Counted from the stretch's first letter, positions 55,012 to 64,000 are shown. The stretch is 64,000 bases of DNA from Maribellus sp. YY47 (GCF_023111095.1 NZ_JALGYW010000002.1:124001-188000), one strand, 5' to 3'. Translations and numbers: made by a program. The notes: generated from the sequence alone by a model not told the origin.

Positions 55012-57345
55012 TCACTCATACCTGAGTGCCTCAACAGGATTCCGCGTTGCCGCCCGCCAGCTTTGCCAGCTAACGGTTAACAAAGCAATTCCCAATGCCA
55101 GCACTCCGGCCAGTGCAAATATCCACCAGCTTAACGTGGTTTTATAGGCAAAGTTTTCGAGCCATTTGTTCATGGCGTAATACGCAATGGGTGTGGCCAC
55201 AACAAAAGCAATGGCCACCCATTTCACAAAGTCTTTATTTAGCATGGCGAGAATTTCAGAGATTTTTGCGCCGTTTACTTTTCGGATGCCGATTTCTTTG
55301 GTGCGGTTCAGGCTAATCAGAAAAATCTGCCCGAGAATGCCCATACAGGTGAGTACAATGGCAATAAGCGAGAAAAACGTAATGGACTTTGCCAGCTTGT
55401 CTTCTTTGGCATACATCGCCTGAAACTGGCTGTCGTAAAAAGTAAATTCCATGGGGTCGTCGGGCAGCATGTTTTTCCACACATTCCGCACTTCGTCCAT
55501 TTGCTTCCCAACATTGCCGGGAGTTAAACGCAGCGAAAGTGTGTTAAACCCGCGCTCCGGTTCATAAATAAGCGCTACCGGCGTCATCCCCGAATGCAGC
55601 GATTCAACATGGAAGTTATTTACCTCTCCCACCACATTGTAGCCCCCGTCGCGGCCGTTATTGTATTTTTTATCCTGAATGGTTTCCCAGCCAAATCGTT
55701 TTCTCGCGGCCTCGTTCATCATACAGGCATGGTTTTTATCACCTTCCAAAAAATTCCGTCCATTTAGCAGCTGAATGCCAAATGTTTCAAGGAAATCATC
55801 CGAAACATACACACAGTTCACCATAAACTCGTCTCCTTCCACACCGCTTCCCATCGACATGTTAATATGCCCGGGATATCCATTGCTCAATGTACTACCT
55901 GCAACAAACGGAAGCTTTGTTACTTCGTTTTTCAATGCTTCGGGGCGCTCAAACAGGAAAGGCAGTTCGATCCTAACAAGGTGCTCGTCCGTAAAACCCA
56001 GGTCGTAATGCTTTACATACTGCAGTTGTTTGAAAATAAGCATCACAACTGCAATCAGCGCAATGGAAACGGTAAGCTGAAACGTAAGCATGGCTTGCTT
56101 GGCCAGTTGTTTACCGGTGCGTTTCCGGCCTCCCAACAGAAAGTCGGTGATGTTGAACCGCGACAAAACATAGAGGGGTGCCAGGCTGTTGAGCAAAATA
56201 ATCCCGGCGATTGTGGCTGCAAATACAGGCAACAGCTGGTGAAAGTTAACATCGGCCAGGTAAACATTCCGGCCAAAAAGCAGCGGAGAGAAAGGTAAAA
56301 GAACGGCAGCCAGCATCACGGAGATTGCCAGTGCAATAAAAATTCCGAACGAAACTTCGATCAGCGAATCCACCAGAAGATGCATTTTACCTGCCCCGTT
56401 GGTTTTGTTGATTCCGATTTCCTTTAGCTTCGCATATTGCATGGAAACTGTGTAATTGAGGTAATTAATACTGGAAAGCAGGATGATAAGTATGGCGATC
56501 GACAGAAAAACGATTAGCATTTTTGTGTTGCCTTTCGTGTGCGCATCGGTCCATCCAAGCTCCAAGTCAGAAAGATAAATGTCGGCCAGATTTTGCAGGG
56601 CCAAACTGTCGGTTGATGCATTGAATTGCGGGATGGTCTGGTTTAGTTTTTCAGCAAGTAGATCGGAGTTGACTCCGTTTTTTAGCAAAACAAAATGCTC
56701 GGCAGGATAAATACACACCCCGTTGTTGCATTCCTGGGCCATCTGAAATTCTTTGTTATCGCTGTTTAAAAGCAATTCGGCCCTGAAACTTGAATTGCGG
56801 GGCAAATCTTTCATGACAGCTGTTACAGTGGCCGTAAAAAATTCTTCTTTTACGGTTCGTCCCAGTGGATTCTTATCGCCAAAAAGCTTTTTTGCCACCG
56901 ATTCACTTATTACTGCCGAGTTAATTTGCGAAAAAGGTTCTTCTTCCAGGCTGGACAAAACTTCTACCGAAAAGACATCGAAAAAGCGGTTGTTTGTGGA
57001 AACCACGTATTCAATCCGGCTATAATTTTTTGTTTCGGAATCTTTCAAGGTAATAGGATAATAAGAAAGTCCCATCGGGCAAGTAGCTTCAATATCCGGG
57101 TAGTTTTCAGAAAGTGCCTTATTTAGTTTATAATCGAGCCCTGAACGGCCTTCTTTTGCATCGAACACCCGGAATACATTTTGGTAATTGGTAAAATGCG
57201 TATTCACATTGTGTTCGGCATTGTAAAACAGCCCGATAAGAATACAGGCCGTAAACCCAATGGCAAATCCACCAATAATCAACGATGAGTACAAGGTATT
57301 TTTTAAGAAGTTCCTGATGGCCAGTTTTATTTTAAATCGAATCAT
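55012..57345 (-). CDS. MacB-like/FtsX ABC permease, paralogue 3
   Basis: A 777-aa paralogue. TM segments, the FtsX domain 1 region (about 270-395), TM at about 415-435, a periplasmic domain, and FtsX domain 2 (about 655-770) with KEIGIRKVNGA and the terminal NPVEALRYE are all present. Its 3' end shares 47 identical bases with paralogue 2, although the rest of the proteins differs strongly. It lies 94 bp downstream of paralogue 4. Substrate unknown. Confidence 0.9.
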   Translation of the reverse strand: MIRFKIKLAIRNFLKNTLYSSLIIGGFAIGFTACILIGLFYNAEHNVNTHFTNYQNVFRVFDAKEGRSGLDYKLNKALSENYPDIEATCPMGLSYYPITLKDSETKNYSRIEYVVSTNNRFFDVFSVEVLSSLEEEPFSQINSAVISESVAKKLFGDKNPLGRTVKEEFFTATVTAVMKDLPRNSSFRAELLLNSDNKEFQMAQECNNGVCIYPAEHFVLLKNGVNSDLLAEKLNQTIPQFNASTDSLALQNLADIYLSDLELGWTDAHTKGNTKMLIVFLSIAILIILLSSINYLNYTVSMQYAKLKEIGINKTNGAGKMHLLVDSLIEVSFGIFIALAISVMLAAVLLPFSPLLFGRNVYLADVNFHQLLPVFAATIAGIILLNSLAPLYVLSRFNITDFLLGGRKRTGKQLAKQAMLTFQLTVSIALIAVVMLIFKQLQYVKHYDLGFTDEHLVRIELPFLFERPEALKNEVTKLPFVAGSTLSNGYPGHINMSMGSGVEGDEFMVNCVYVSDDFLETFGIQLLNGRNFLEGDKNHACMMNEAARKRFGWETIQDKKYNNGRDGGYNVVGEVNNFHVESLHSGMTPVALIYEPERGFNTLSLRLTPGNVGKQMDEVRNVWKNMLPDDPMEFTFYDSQFQAMYAKEDKLAKSITFFSLIAIVLTCMGILGQIFLISLNRTKEIGIRKVNGAKISEILAMLNKDFVKWVAIAFVVATPIAYYAMNKWLENFAYKTTLSWWIFALAGVLALGIALLTVSWQSWRAATRNPVEALRYE

Positions 57346-57386
57346 AATTCACTACTAGTTTTGATACCTGCTAATGTTTAAGCTTA

Positions 57387-57408
57387 TTATTCATACCGCA
57401 ATGCTTCC
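57387..57408 (-). pseudogene. Vestige of a permease 3' end (EALRYE-stop)
   Basis: On the minus strand the bases read GAA GCA TTG CGG TAT GAA TAA, that is EALRYE and stop, the same end as all four permeases. It lies 32 bp past the real stop of paralogue 4. This looks like the scar of a deleted or recombined fifth copy. Confidence 0.5.
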
Positions 57409-57439
57409 CTCCACGAGCAGTCGGGATCTTCGCTCTCCT

Positions 57440-59839
57440 CTATTCATACCGCAAAGCTTCCATAGGATTCCGGTTGGCTGTGCGTGTATAATTAATCGCA
57501 GCAATTAAAGCTACCAACAGCAATACAAACAGACTGCACAGCACAAAAATCCCCCAGTGCAGATCGATTTTGGCAGCAAAGTTCTGCATCCATTTGTCCG
57601 ATGTCCACCAGGCCCCCACCAAGCCTAAAAGCACTGCCGGAAATGCAATAAATTCCAGGTCGGAAATAAAACTCCGCAAAATATCGGCAAGATTTGCACC
57701 TGCGATTCTTCTGATAGCAAGCTCCTTACGTCTGCGTGCCGCTTCGTTGGAAGTATAGCCCAGCAAGCCAATAACCGTAATCAGCAGGATGATTGCATTT
57801 CCGGCCATCATCGCATTCCGAAAGCCTTGCTCGGCTTGGTAGCTGTGGCGTTGTTCCAGTTCAAGGCTTTTTACCACGGCATCCTGATACGGAAGAAAGC
57901 GGTTAAAAATGCCGGTAATTTTTTTCAGCATTCCTGCCTCCGCCGTTTCGCTGGCTTTTACCAGAATGTAAAAGGAGAACGACGGACGCTCGGCTCTTAT
58001 TTGTTTAAATTTCTCTTCTGGATAGTAGAAGAATACGGAAGGTCGCGAATCAGGATCGGTAATTGTTTGAACAATAAAATCGGGGAACACCCCACGGATG
58101 GTTGTTTCGCCATGCTCACTGATATTTACCTGTTCGCCTATCACATTCTGCCAGCCGTTAAAAGCTTTCAGTTTCCCAGCCCCTTTTTCACTGATAAGCA
58201 CGTCGTTGGCAACTGCATTCTGTGGCGAGAAGTTTTCTCCGTGCGTTACCGGAATATTTAAAATCGAAAGATAATTTTCATCCACAAAATAGAAGTCGGC
58301 CACATTAAAAAGCTCTTTTTCGCCATCGGCCGAATTGACATTATTCCCTGCTGCTCCTTCAATCGGCACTCCGCAGCCGAGCCCCACTTTTTCAATTCCG
58401 GGAACTGAACGCAATTCATTTAATACAGTTGAAATTTTGCCAGCATCCATACCACTGGTTGAGGCATAATAAACTCCGCGGGTGTTGTAGCCATGATCGG
58501 CCGTTATTACACTGTTGTATTGCATGCTCACAATCATCAGCATGGTCAGGATAAAAGAGGCGCCAATAAACTGAAACGAAAGCAATACCAGCTTCCATTT
58601 GTTTCTTTTTTGCTGATAGTTGCGGAAAGCTGTTGCCACCGGGATGCGGGAGAAAAAGCGCCCCGGCAAATAGCTGGTTAAAACCACCAGCAATACAATC
58701 AGTAAAAGCAAAGGCCAGATAACAATGGGATTTACAACCGAAACAAGTTTATGCCCCAGTTGCGCCTCGGCCAAAGGTTTGATCAGCAGGATAATTAGTA
58801 CCGCCCCCAGCGCCGAGAGCAGGAACAGCACAAAAGTCTCGGAGAAAATAAGTTGCTGCAGGTTCCGGGATTCGGCCCCGCAGGTTTTGTGAATGGCCGA
58901 GCTTTTGGCACGTTTTATCAACGCACTCAGTGTTAAAAGGGTGTAGTTCATCAGCGATACAAAAAGTACCGCAAAAGCAATGGTGGCGAGGATAAGAATC
59001 ATATCGCGCATCCCACCGGAATATAATTTTTTAATGGGTTTGAAAGAATACGTCAATACTACTCCGCCCTGCTGTTGTTCCAACTCTTCAATGTTCTGGT
59101 ACTTTACCTGCATTTTACGAACCGCAGGGGCCAGACTTTCCGGCTTTATTCCCGGAGCCAGTTTTACAGCAGCGTAATAACGGTCGTTTCCCAGCCAGTT
59201 GGTAGAACCATCCCACGAGAAAAACCGTCCGGTGGAAACCATTGAAATAAGCACATCGTATTGGTAGTTTGTATTTTCCGGCAATTCTTCAAAAATGCCT
59301 GCAATGGTAAGTTTTCGTCCCGGGTATTCTTTTAGTTCAATGATTTTCCCAACTACTTCTCCCCCCATTTCTGAGGCAATTTTGTTCGACACCATGCAAG
59401 TCATCGGACGCTGAAGTATCTCCTGCGGATTTCCGCTTATTACCGGCCGGGGAAGAACATCGAACAAAAACTCATCAGCCAGCGAGAAACTTGCCTGATA
59501 GCTTTTTTTATCCTCGGTATAAAAAACGGATGAGCCAATGCTATTAAGGCGCGTAGCCGCTTCAATGCCAGAAACTTCGGCTTTCATTCCCGGAGCCACT
59601 GCCCCGCTCACCCGAAAGTAACTCTCCATTTTATCCGAAGATTTATCGCTTATAAAGTTTTCGTGTACGATGTAAATACGGTTGGCATCGGGGTAAAAAC
59701 TATCGAAGCTGTAATAATACAGCACCTCTGACAATAGCAAAACACCAAACGCCAGGCCGGCAGTTAAGGAAATGATACGGGTAGTGGTGTGTTCACCTTT
59801 TCGAAACAACCTTCGAATTGCGAGTTTAAAAAAGTTCAT
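57440..59839 (-). CDS. MacB-like/FtsX ABC permease, paralogue 4
   Basis: A 799-aa paralogue that is the most diverged of the four: the FtsX loop reads KELAIRRIAGA in place of KEIGIRKVNGA, and it ends NPMEALRYE. The layout of N-terminal TM, periplasmic domain, FtsX domain 1 (about 275-395), TM, second periplasmic domain and FtsX domain 2 is kept. It is encoded 162 bp after the ATPase of the tripartite system and is the best candidate partner for it. Confidence 0.9.
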   Translation of the reverse strand: MNFFKLAIRRLFRKGEHTTTRIISLTAGLAFGVLLLSEVLYYYSFDSFYPDANRIYIVHENFISDKSSDKMESYFRVSGAVAPGMKAEVSGIEAATRLNSIGSSVFYTEDKKSYQASFSLADEFLFDVLPRPVISGNPQEILQRPMTCMVSNKIASEMGGEVVGKIIELKEYPGRKLTIAGIFEELPENTNYQYDVLISMVSTGRFFSWDGSTNWLGNDRYYAAVKLAPGIKPESLAPAVRKMQVKYQNIEELEQQQGGVVLTYSFKPIKKLYSGGMRDMILILATIAFAVLFVSLMNYTLLTLSALIKRAKSSAIHKTCGAESRNLQQLIFSETFVLFLLSALGAVLIILLIKPLAEAQLGHKLVSVVNPIVIWPLLLLIVLLVVLTSYLPGRFFSRIPVATAFRNYQQKRNKWKLVLLSFQFIGASFILTMLMIVSMQYNSVITADHGYNTRGVYYASTSGMDAGKISTVLNELRSVPGIEKVGLGCGVPIEGAAGNNVNSADGEKELFNVADFYFVDENYLSILNIPVTHGENFSPQNAVANDVLISEKGAGKLKAFNGWQNVIGEQVNISEHGETTIRGVFPDFIVQTITDPDSRPSVFFYYPEEKFKQIRAERPSFSFYILVKASETAEAGMLKKITGIFNRFLPYQDAVVKSLELEQRHSYQAEQGFRNAMMAGNAIILLITVIGLLGYTSNEAARRRKELAIRRIAGANLADILRSFISDLEFIAFPAVLLGLVGAWWTSDKWMQNFAAKIDLHWGIFVLCSLFVLLLVALIAAINYTRTANRNPMEALRYE

Positions 59840-60001
59840 TCTATGCGGTTACAATTAATTTTTCTGCGAATAGACAGTACCTATAAATTCCCGATTTAAT
59901 ATCTGCCTGCTATTACTACATGTACTAGCCCGGGAATTCTCTTCATTGTTTTGTTTTCAGCTTTGAGGCAGTGGAATAAAATATCCACAATATCAGGCTT
60001 C

Positions 60002-60697
60002 CTAAAGTATCTCAGCCATCCTTTCGTTTACATTTTCAGTGAGTACTTCGCCATCAAACAGGTTAATTACGCGATGAGCAAAACCGGCATCGTGCATCGA
60101 GTGGGTAACCATAATTATGGTGGTTCCTTCGCGATTAAGTTCTGTTAACAGGTTCATGACTTCGAGGCCGTTTTTAGAATCGAGGTTCCCGGTTGGCTCA
60201 TCGGCGAGTATCAGCTTTGGATTGGCAACTACCGCACGCCCAATGGCAACACGTTGCTGCTGACCGCCTGAAAGCTGCTGCGGAAAATGTTTGGCCCGGT
60301 GCCCGATTTTCATACGTTCCAAAACCGCGTTTACCATATCCTTTCGCTCACTGGCTTTCTTTTTCAGGTAAATCAGGGGCAGTTCTACATTTTCGAAAAC
60401 AGTTAGTTCGTCAATCAGGTTAAAGCTCTGAAATACAAAGCCAATGTTTCCTTTGCGCATTTGTGTGCGCTGACGCTCTTTGTACGCGCCTACTTCGGTG
60501 CCATCAAAAAAATAATTGCCACCGCTCGGATTGTCTAATAAGCCAATGATGTTCAGCAGGGTGGATTTCCCGCAACCCGACGGTCCCATAATGGCTACAA
60601 ATTCGCCCGATTTAACCTGGATGTCAACTTCGTTTAAAGCGAATGTTTCTACTTCCTCGGTTCGGAAGATTTTTGTTAGTTTTTCTGTTTTAATCAT
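60002..60697 (-). CDS. ABC transporter ATP-binding protein (MacB/LolD type)
   Basis: A 231-aa ATPase with Walker A GPSGCGKST, Q-loop FVFQSFNLI, signature LSGGQQQR and Walker B LILADEPTG. It is encoded 23 bp after the HlyD-type adaptor and upstream of the permease paralogues, so it is the motor of the TolC-HlyD-permease export unit. It is a close relative of the ATPase at 47107-47793. Confidence 0.94.
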   Translation of the reverse strand: MIKTEKLTKIFRTEEVETFALNEVDIQVKSGEFVAIMGPSGCGKSTLLNIIGLLDNPSGGNYFFDGTEVGAYKERQRTQMRKGNIGFVFQSFNLIDELTVFENVELPLIYLKKKASERKDMVNAVLERMKIGHRAKHFPQQLSGGQQQRVAIGRAVVANPKLILADEPTGNLDSKNGLEVMNLLTELNREGTTIIMVTHSMHDAGFAHRVINLFDGEVLTENVNERMAEIL

Positions 60698-60720
60698 CTT
60701 ATTGTTTTAGTGAAGTTTTT

Positions 60721-61977
60721 CTATTTTAAAATCAACTTATCGTTATCGCCAAACAGATCGTATCCTGAAGTTATTACTTTTTCGCCGGGCTCTAGGCCCT
60801 CCAGCACCTCGTAGTACTTCGGATTTTTACGCCCGATACGGATGGAGCGCTTGGTGGCAAAACTCCCCGACGGATCAACCACATAAATCCACTGGCCTCC
60901 GGTACTGTTAAAGAATCCGCCCAAACTTACCAGTGTTGATTGCTCGGGCTGTCCCAACTGCAAATTGATGTAGTAGGTCTGCCCGGTGCGGATATTATCC
61001 GGCCGTTCGCCTGAAAAGACGAGGTCAATTTTAAATTGTGAATTCCGCACCTCGGGATACACCTTTTTCACCACCATGTTGAATATTTTTCCCTGACGCT
61101 CGATGGTTGCCGATAGGTTTCGTTTTACCCGGTCGATGTAATGTTCATCAATCATTGCTTCCACTTTGTAGTCGGTCAATACGTTTATTTGGCCAATTCG
61201 CTGTCCTTTCCCGATGCTTTGCCCGATTTCGGCATCCAGCATTCCCAACTGCCCGTCAACCGGGGCTTTTACATTCAGGTTATCGAGTCGTTCATACACC
61301 AGATCGAGCGTAAGCTGCATCTTTCTCAGATCCTGCTCCAGCTGGATCATTTCGCTGGCACGAATCATGGAATCGTTGTCGGCTTTTTGCCGGTTAATCT
61401 CCTGCATCTGCAGGGCATATCCATAATCTTCTTTTGCCTGCAGAAAATTTTCCTTTGAAACCAGCTCATCGTCATACAGTGCTTTCTGCTGTTCGAAATT
61501 CCGTTTCTTTTTTATGATTTCGTACTCCGAATTTAACAAATTACGTTTCGACTCAATTCGCTGGGTTTCAAAATTTATTCGCGTTTGCCGTAACATGTTT
61601 TGTTTTTGCGCCAGGTTCGATTCGCTGTTCATGATGTTCTCGTACAAGGTTCGGTTTTCCAGCACCAGAATCACGTCTCCCTTTTTCACCATGGCACCTT
61701 CTTCAATCAGGCGTTCTTTTACCTGCCCGCCTTCCTCGGCATCGAGGTAAATGGTGGATATGGGCTGAACGGTGCCGTTAGTTCTGACGTAATCGTCGAA
61801 ATTCCCCTGCGCCACTTCTTCAATTGTAATCTTCCCGGGATCTACTTTTAACGAAGAAACTCCGGAGCTCATTATTAATTTTACGATCAGAAAGATAAAA
61901 ACAAGCGTTCCAACCGCATAAGCAATATGTTTTGGTCTGATGCCTTTCTTCTTCTCTATTTTTCGATCCATTGCCAT
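60721..61977 (-). CDS. HlyD/MacA-type periplasmic adaptor
   Basis: A 418-aa membrane fusion protein: one N-terminal helix (about 18-38), a lipoyl-like half motif, a long coiled-coil hairpin (about 105-225, rich in Q, E, N and M), the second lipoyl half (VDGQLGMLDAEIGQSIGKGQRIG), a beta-barrel domain and a C-terminal membrane-proximal domain ending in a MacA-type fold (LEGLEPGEKVITSGYDLFGDNDKL). It joins the inner-membrane permease/ATPase to TolC. Encoded between tolC-like and ATPase genes. Confidence 0.93.
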   Translation of the reverse strand: MAMDRKIEKKKGIRPKHIAYAVGTLVFIFLIVKLIMSSGVSSLKVDPGKITIEEVAQGNFDDYVRTNGTVQPISTIYLDAEEGGQVKERLIEEGAMVKKGDVILVLENRTLYENIMNSESNLAQKQNMLRQTRINFETQRIESKRNLLNSEYEIIKKKRNFEQQKALYDDELVSKENFLQAKEDYGYALQMQEINRQKADNDSMIRASEMIQLEQDLRKMQLTLDLVYERLDNLNVKAPVDGQLGMLDAEIGQSIGKGQRIGQINVLTDYKVEAMIDEHYIDRVKRNLSATIERQGKIFNMVVKKVYPEVRNSQFKIDLVFSGERPDNIRTGQTYYINLQLGQPEQSTLVSLGGFFNSTGGQWIYVVDPSGSFATKRSIRIGRKNPKYYEVLEGLEPGEKVITSGYDLFGDNDKLILK

Positions 61978-62017
61978 AGCTGCACTATTTTTTCAGAATA
62001 ATCATTTAGTTTATCGT

Positions 62018-63376
62018 TTACGGAAGAAAGCCAAATACCGGTTTTCCGAGGTAAACATCCATTGTTTTTTGCTTTATCGTGTATTGTAGTTTTGTTCTCA
62101 GCAAGTCGCTTTTTGCCTGGGCCATAATGTTTTTCGAATCGTACAGTTCGATGACACTGATCAGTCCCTGCGCCAGTTTTTTTTCTGCCGCATCGTACGC
62201 AACCTGTGCAAAATCTACCTGTTTTACCAGTTGATTGTATTCGGCCCAAAAAGATTCCAACTCCTGAGCATTTTGTGTGATCTCGTTTAAAAGTTGCTGC
62301 GAAGTCTTTACCAGTTCGGTTTGCGCCCGCAAATAGTTTAGTCGGGCCTGCTTCACATCCGACCGCAATCCAAAGCGCTGAAAAACGGGAATATTCAACG
62401 AAAGTCCCACCGACTGACTGGCATTATTATCCAATTGATTGCGCAACGATTCCGTATTATCCTTGCCTTTCAGTTTCGCATAATACGACGAATAACTGCC
62501 CGACATGGTCAAACTGGGCCACAAGCCTCCTTTGGCAATCGAAAGATTTTTTTGTGCGGCCTGTTTGCGCAATTCTCCGGCTCTAATTGTAGGATAAAAA
62601 TCCAAAGCACCGGAATAAATATCCGAAGCTGGCCTTGATTCGGTACTCGCCGGAATCATATCGGGAGAAAGTAAATCAATCTTAAAATCGCCCTCCGGAT
62701 TAAGGTTCATCGCCTGTTTCAGATTAAGCACTGCTGTTTTGTAGAAATTCTGCGTTTGAATCAGTGTCAGTTCTTCTTTTGCCAGGCGCGATTCCATCTC
62801 CAGCAGGTCAGACTTTGCCTTTAATCCCAAATCGACCTGCTTTTGTGTTTGTCTGAGATTCATTTCCGACAACTCTTTTTGCTCCTTTACAATTTCCATC
62901 AGTCCATTGTAATAGACGGCGTTGTAATAGGCCTCCATCACCGAAAATGCGAGATCATACTTTTGCATTTTTTCATCTTCCATTCCGGCGAGATAATTCA
63001 TTTTGCGGAACGAAATGGTATTCTGACGGGTAAATCCTCTGAAGATATCAATCCCGCTGTAAAAACCCACATTGCTATATACCTGGCTGGTATTAATGTA
63101 TTCGTAGGTATCGTAATCGAGCGACTTCCCAAAATAATTGGAACCGCTCATACCAATGGAAACATAAGGTAAAAGGTTACGTTTCGACTGGTTCAGGCTT
63201 TCCCTGTTTATTTCATTTTGAATGTCACTTTTTTTGACATCCAGATTGTTGGAAACCGCATATTGAATACATTCCCCGAGTGTCCATTCTTTCTGAGAAA
63301 AAACACTTTGACTTGACAATAAAATAAGTACAATAAGTATGTATAGAATAATCTTCATGCTGAAAAATCGTTTCAT
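62018..63376 (-). CDS. TolC-family outer-membrane efflux protein
   Basis: The frame is open from 63598, but the 74 extra residues have no signal character and the promoter candidate lies inside them, so the start is taken as the ATG at 63376 (452 aa); 63358 is also possible and gives the signal peptide MKIILYILIVLILLSS directly. The mature protein begins KEWTLGECIQYAVSNNLDVK, typical of TolC, and has two long helical repeats (QTQKQVDLGLKAKSDLLEME; AAEKKLAQGLISVIELYDSK). It makes the outer-membrane duct of the efflux unit encoded downstream. Confidence 0.92.
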   Translation of the reverse strand: MKRFFSMKIILYILIVLILLSSQSVFSQKEWTLGECIQYAVSNNLDVKKSDIQNEINRESLNQSKRNLLPYVSIGMSGSNYFGKSLDYDTYEYINTSQVYSNVGFYSGIDIFRGFTRQNTISFRKMNYLAGMEDEKMQKYDLAFSVMEAYYNAVYYNGLMEIVKEQKELSEMNLRQTQKQVDLGLKAKSDLLEMESRLAKEELTLIQTQNFYKTAVLNLKQAMNLNPEGDFKIDLLSPDMIPASTESRPASDIYSGALDFYPTIRAGELRKQAAQKNLSIAKGGLWPSLTMSGSYSSYYAKLKGKDNTESLRNQLDNNASQSVGLSLNIPVFQRFGLRSDVKQARLNYLRAQTELVKTSQQLLNEITQNAQELESFWAEYNQLVKQVDFAQVAYDAAEKKLAQGLISVIELYDSKNIMAQAKSDLLRTKLQYTIKQKTMDVYLGKPVFGFLP

Positions 63377-63406
63377 CGGCCGATTGTATGCCAAAAAGAA
63401 TGCCAC

Positions 63407-63441
63407 CAAACATAAAACACTATAAAACAGCACATAACAAA
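63407..63441 (-). promoter_or_regulatory. Candidate promoter of the efflux operon
   Basis: On the minus strand TTTG (63438-63441) and TATGTTTG (63407-63414) are 23 bp apart; the spacing is slightly longer than the usual 19-21. A start near 63400 fits the TolC-type ATG at 63376. Confidence 0.4.
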
Positions 63442-63619
63442 AAACGAAATACGACCAACCTTCAAAAAATGTATAATTAATGGACAAGAAGGTGTAAAAT
63501 ATTTTTACAAAACATTGTACTTCAATTGTGCCGGAACGATCCGATTGAAACCAATTGACCTTTGCCTCCTCAGTTACTGACCGATATAATTGTTTCAACT
63601 TCAGAAAACTTAAGTCTGG

Positions 63620-63654
63620 TTTAAACCATCAATTCTGATGATTCGTTATCTTTG
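63620..63654 (+). promoter_or_regulatory. Candidate promoter of dcp (TATCTTTG)
   Basis: TATCTTTG at 63647-63654 is a perfect TAnnTTTG match; a TTTAAA stretch lies at the -33 distance. The implied leader is about 49 nt. Confidence 0.5.
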
Positions 63655-63708
63655 ACCGATTTAATCTGATCAACAGTTGTCACACTTTAAAGACATCAAA
63701 ACGAATTT

Positions 63709-64000
63709 ATGCAGATGAAAAAGATTTTTTATTTACCAGTTATGCTGCTGACCTTGATGACCGCATGCGGCCCGAATCAGCAGGAAAAAAACAATGATTC
63801 CATGCAAAGTAATCCATTATTACGTGAAAGCAGTTTGCCCTTTGGCGCTCCTGATTTTACTCAGCTGAAAAATGAAGATTTCAAGCCGGCCATTGAACAG
63901 GGGATGAAAGAACAAATGGCCGAAATTGAAGCCATTGCCAACAACGCTGAGCCGGCAACTTTCGAAAATACATTGGTTGCCCTCGAAAAAAGCGGGCAAA
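63709..64000 (+). CDS. dcp: M3 peptidyl-dipeptidase Dcp-like lipoprotein (5' part only)
   Basis: Translated by hand from ATG 63709 (or 63715, MKKIFYL); the frame is open to the window end. A lipoprotein signal (TLMTAC) is followed by NPLLRESSLPFGAPDFTQL and FKPAIEQGMKEQMAEIEAIA, a sequence typical of the N-terminus of M3A zinc oligopeptidases of the Dcp type. The catalytic HExxH lies outside the window. It would trim dipeptides from peptides in the periplasm. Confidence 0.82.
   Translation, partial: MQMKKIFYLPVMLLTLMTACGPNQQEKNNDSMQSNPLLRESSLPFGAPDFTQLKNEDFKPAIEQGMKEQMAEIEAIANNAEPATFENTLVALEKSGQ

Larger units (their letters stand above)
63377..63708. other. Divergent spacer between TolC-type and dcp genes
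   Basis: 332 bp holding a promoter candidate for each gene (63407-63441 minus, 63620-63654 plus). The middle part is AT-rich. A GGTTTAAACC palindrome lies at 63618-63627. Confidence 0.5.

Noticed and set aside
63377-63598. N-terminal extension of the TolC-family protein (74 residues)
   Set aside because: It would place hydrophobic and charged sequence before the signal peptide and would overlap the promoter candidate; the downstream ATG is the better start.

Overview
The window is a chromosomal segment of a Bacteroidota bacterium, most likely a glycan-degrading member of Marinilabiliales/Prolixibacteraceae type; this is inferred from gene content alone. The signs are a SusC/SusD pair with DUF3823, many lipoproteins with a Bacteroidota-type lipobox, -7 promoter elements of the TAnnTTTG type, the prs-rplY-pth-S4 block, DUF4924, Lnt, and MacB-like permease paralogues ending in EALRYE. 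No rRNA, tRNA, CRISPR array, intact insertion sequence or prophage was recognised.

Region 1 (1-22.5 kb) is a polysaccharide utilisation locus (PUL) on the minus strand. In transcription order it encodes a surface glycan-binding-like lipoprotein, GH76, SusC, SusD, a DUF3823 lipoprotein, an unassigned TIM-barrel-like lipoprotein, GH92, an EEP-family phosphatase/nuclease, a DUF4965/DUF1793 protein and a two-domain GH43 cut by the window edge. GH76 plus GH92 plus an EEP protein points to an alpha-mannan or mannose-rich glycan, possibly phosphorylated; GH43 suggests pentose (xylose/arabinose) decorations. Divergent from it at 20.0 kb is a single-protein membrane regulator: an exported LamG-like and Kelch sensor, one transmembrane helix, then a cytoplasmic OmpR-like winged helix with a TPR-like tail. 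The shared intergenic region holds three phased GGTTAA repeats that could be its operator.

Region 2 (22.6-33.7 kb) is accessory and mixed. It has a redox pair (Tat-type FAD oxidoreductase plus a NapH-NapG-like polyferredoxin fusion), a tandem class II aldolase protein whose second domain has lost its metal site, lnt behind a UshA-type nucleotidase split into two genes, a LysM-like amidase, a sulfatase lipoprotein and a DCC-family protein.

Region 3 (33.7-47.1 kb) is mostly housekeeping: DUF4924, an S4 RNA-binding protein, pth, rplY, prs, engB, manA, a Dabb protein, udk with a 3'-5' exonuclease, an S1/P1 nuclease, smpB, a Yip1 protein, uvrB, a HAD phosphatase and two small exported or membrane proteins. 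A broken gene remnant lies between the S1/P1 nuclease and smpB.

Region 4 (47.1-63.6 kb) is an efflux/export cluster on the minus strand: TolC-family protein, HlyD-type adaptor, MacB-type ATPase, four paralogous large FtsX/MacB permeases and a second ATPase, interrupted by a plus-strand M24 peptidase. Spacers here carry short dispersed palindromes and repeats, a 47-bp identical tract shared by two permeases, and a vestige of a further permease 3' end. The window ends inside a plus-strand M3 peptidase (dcp).
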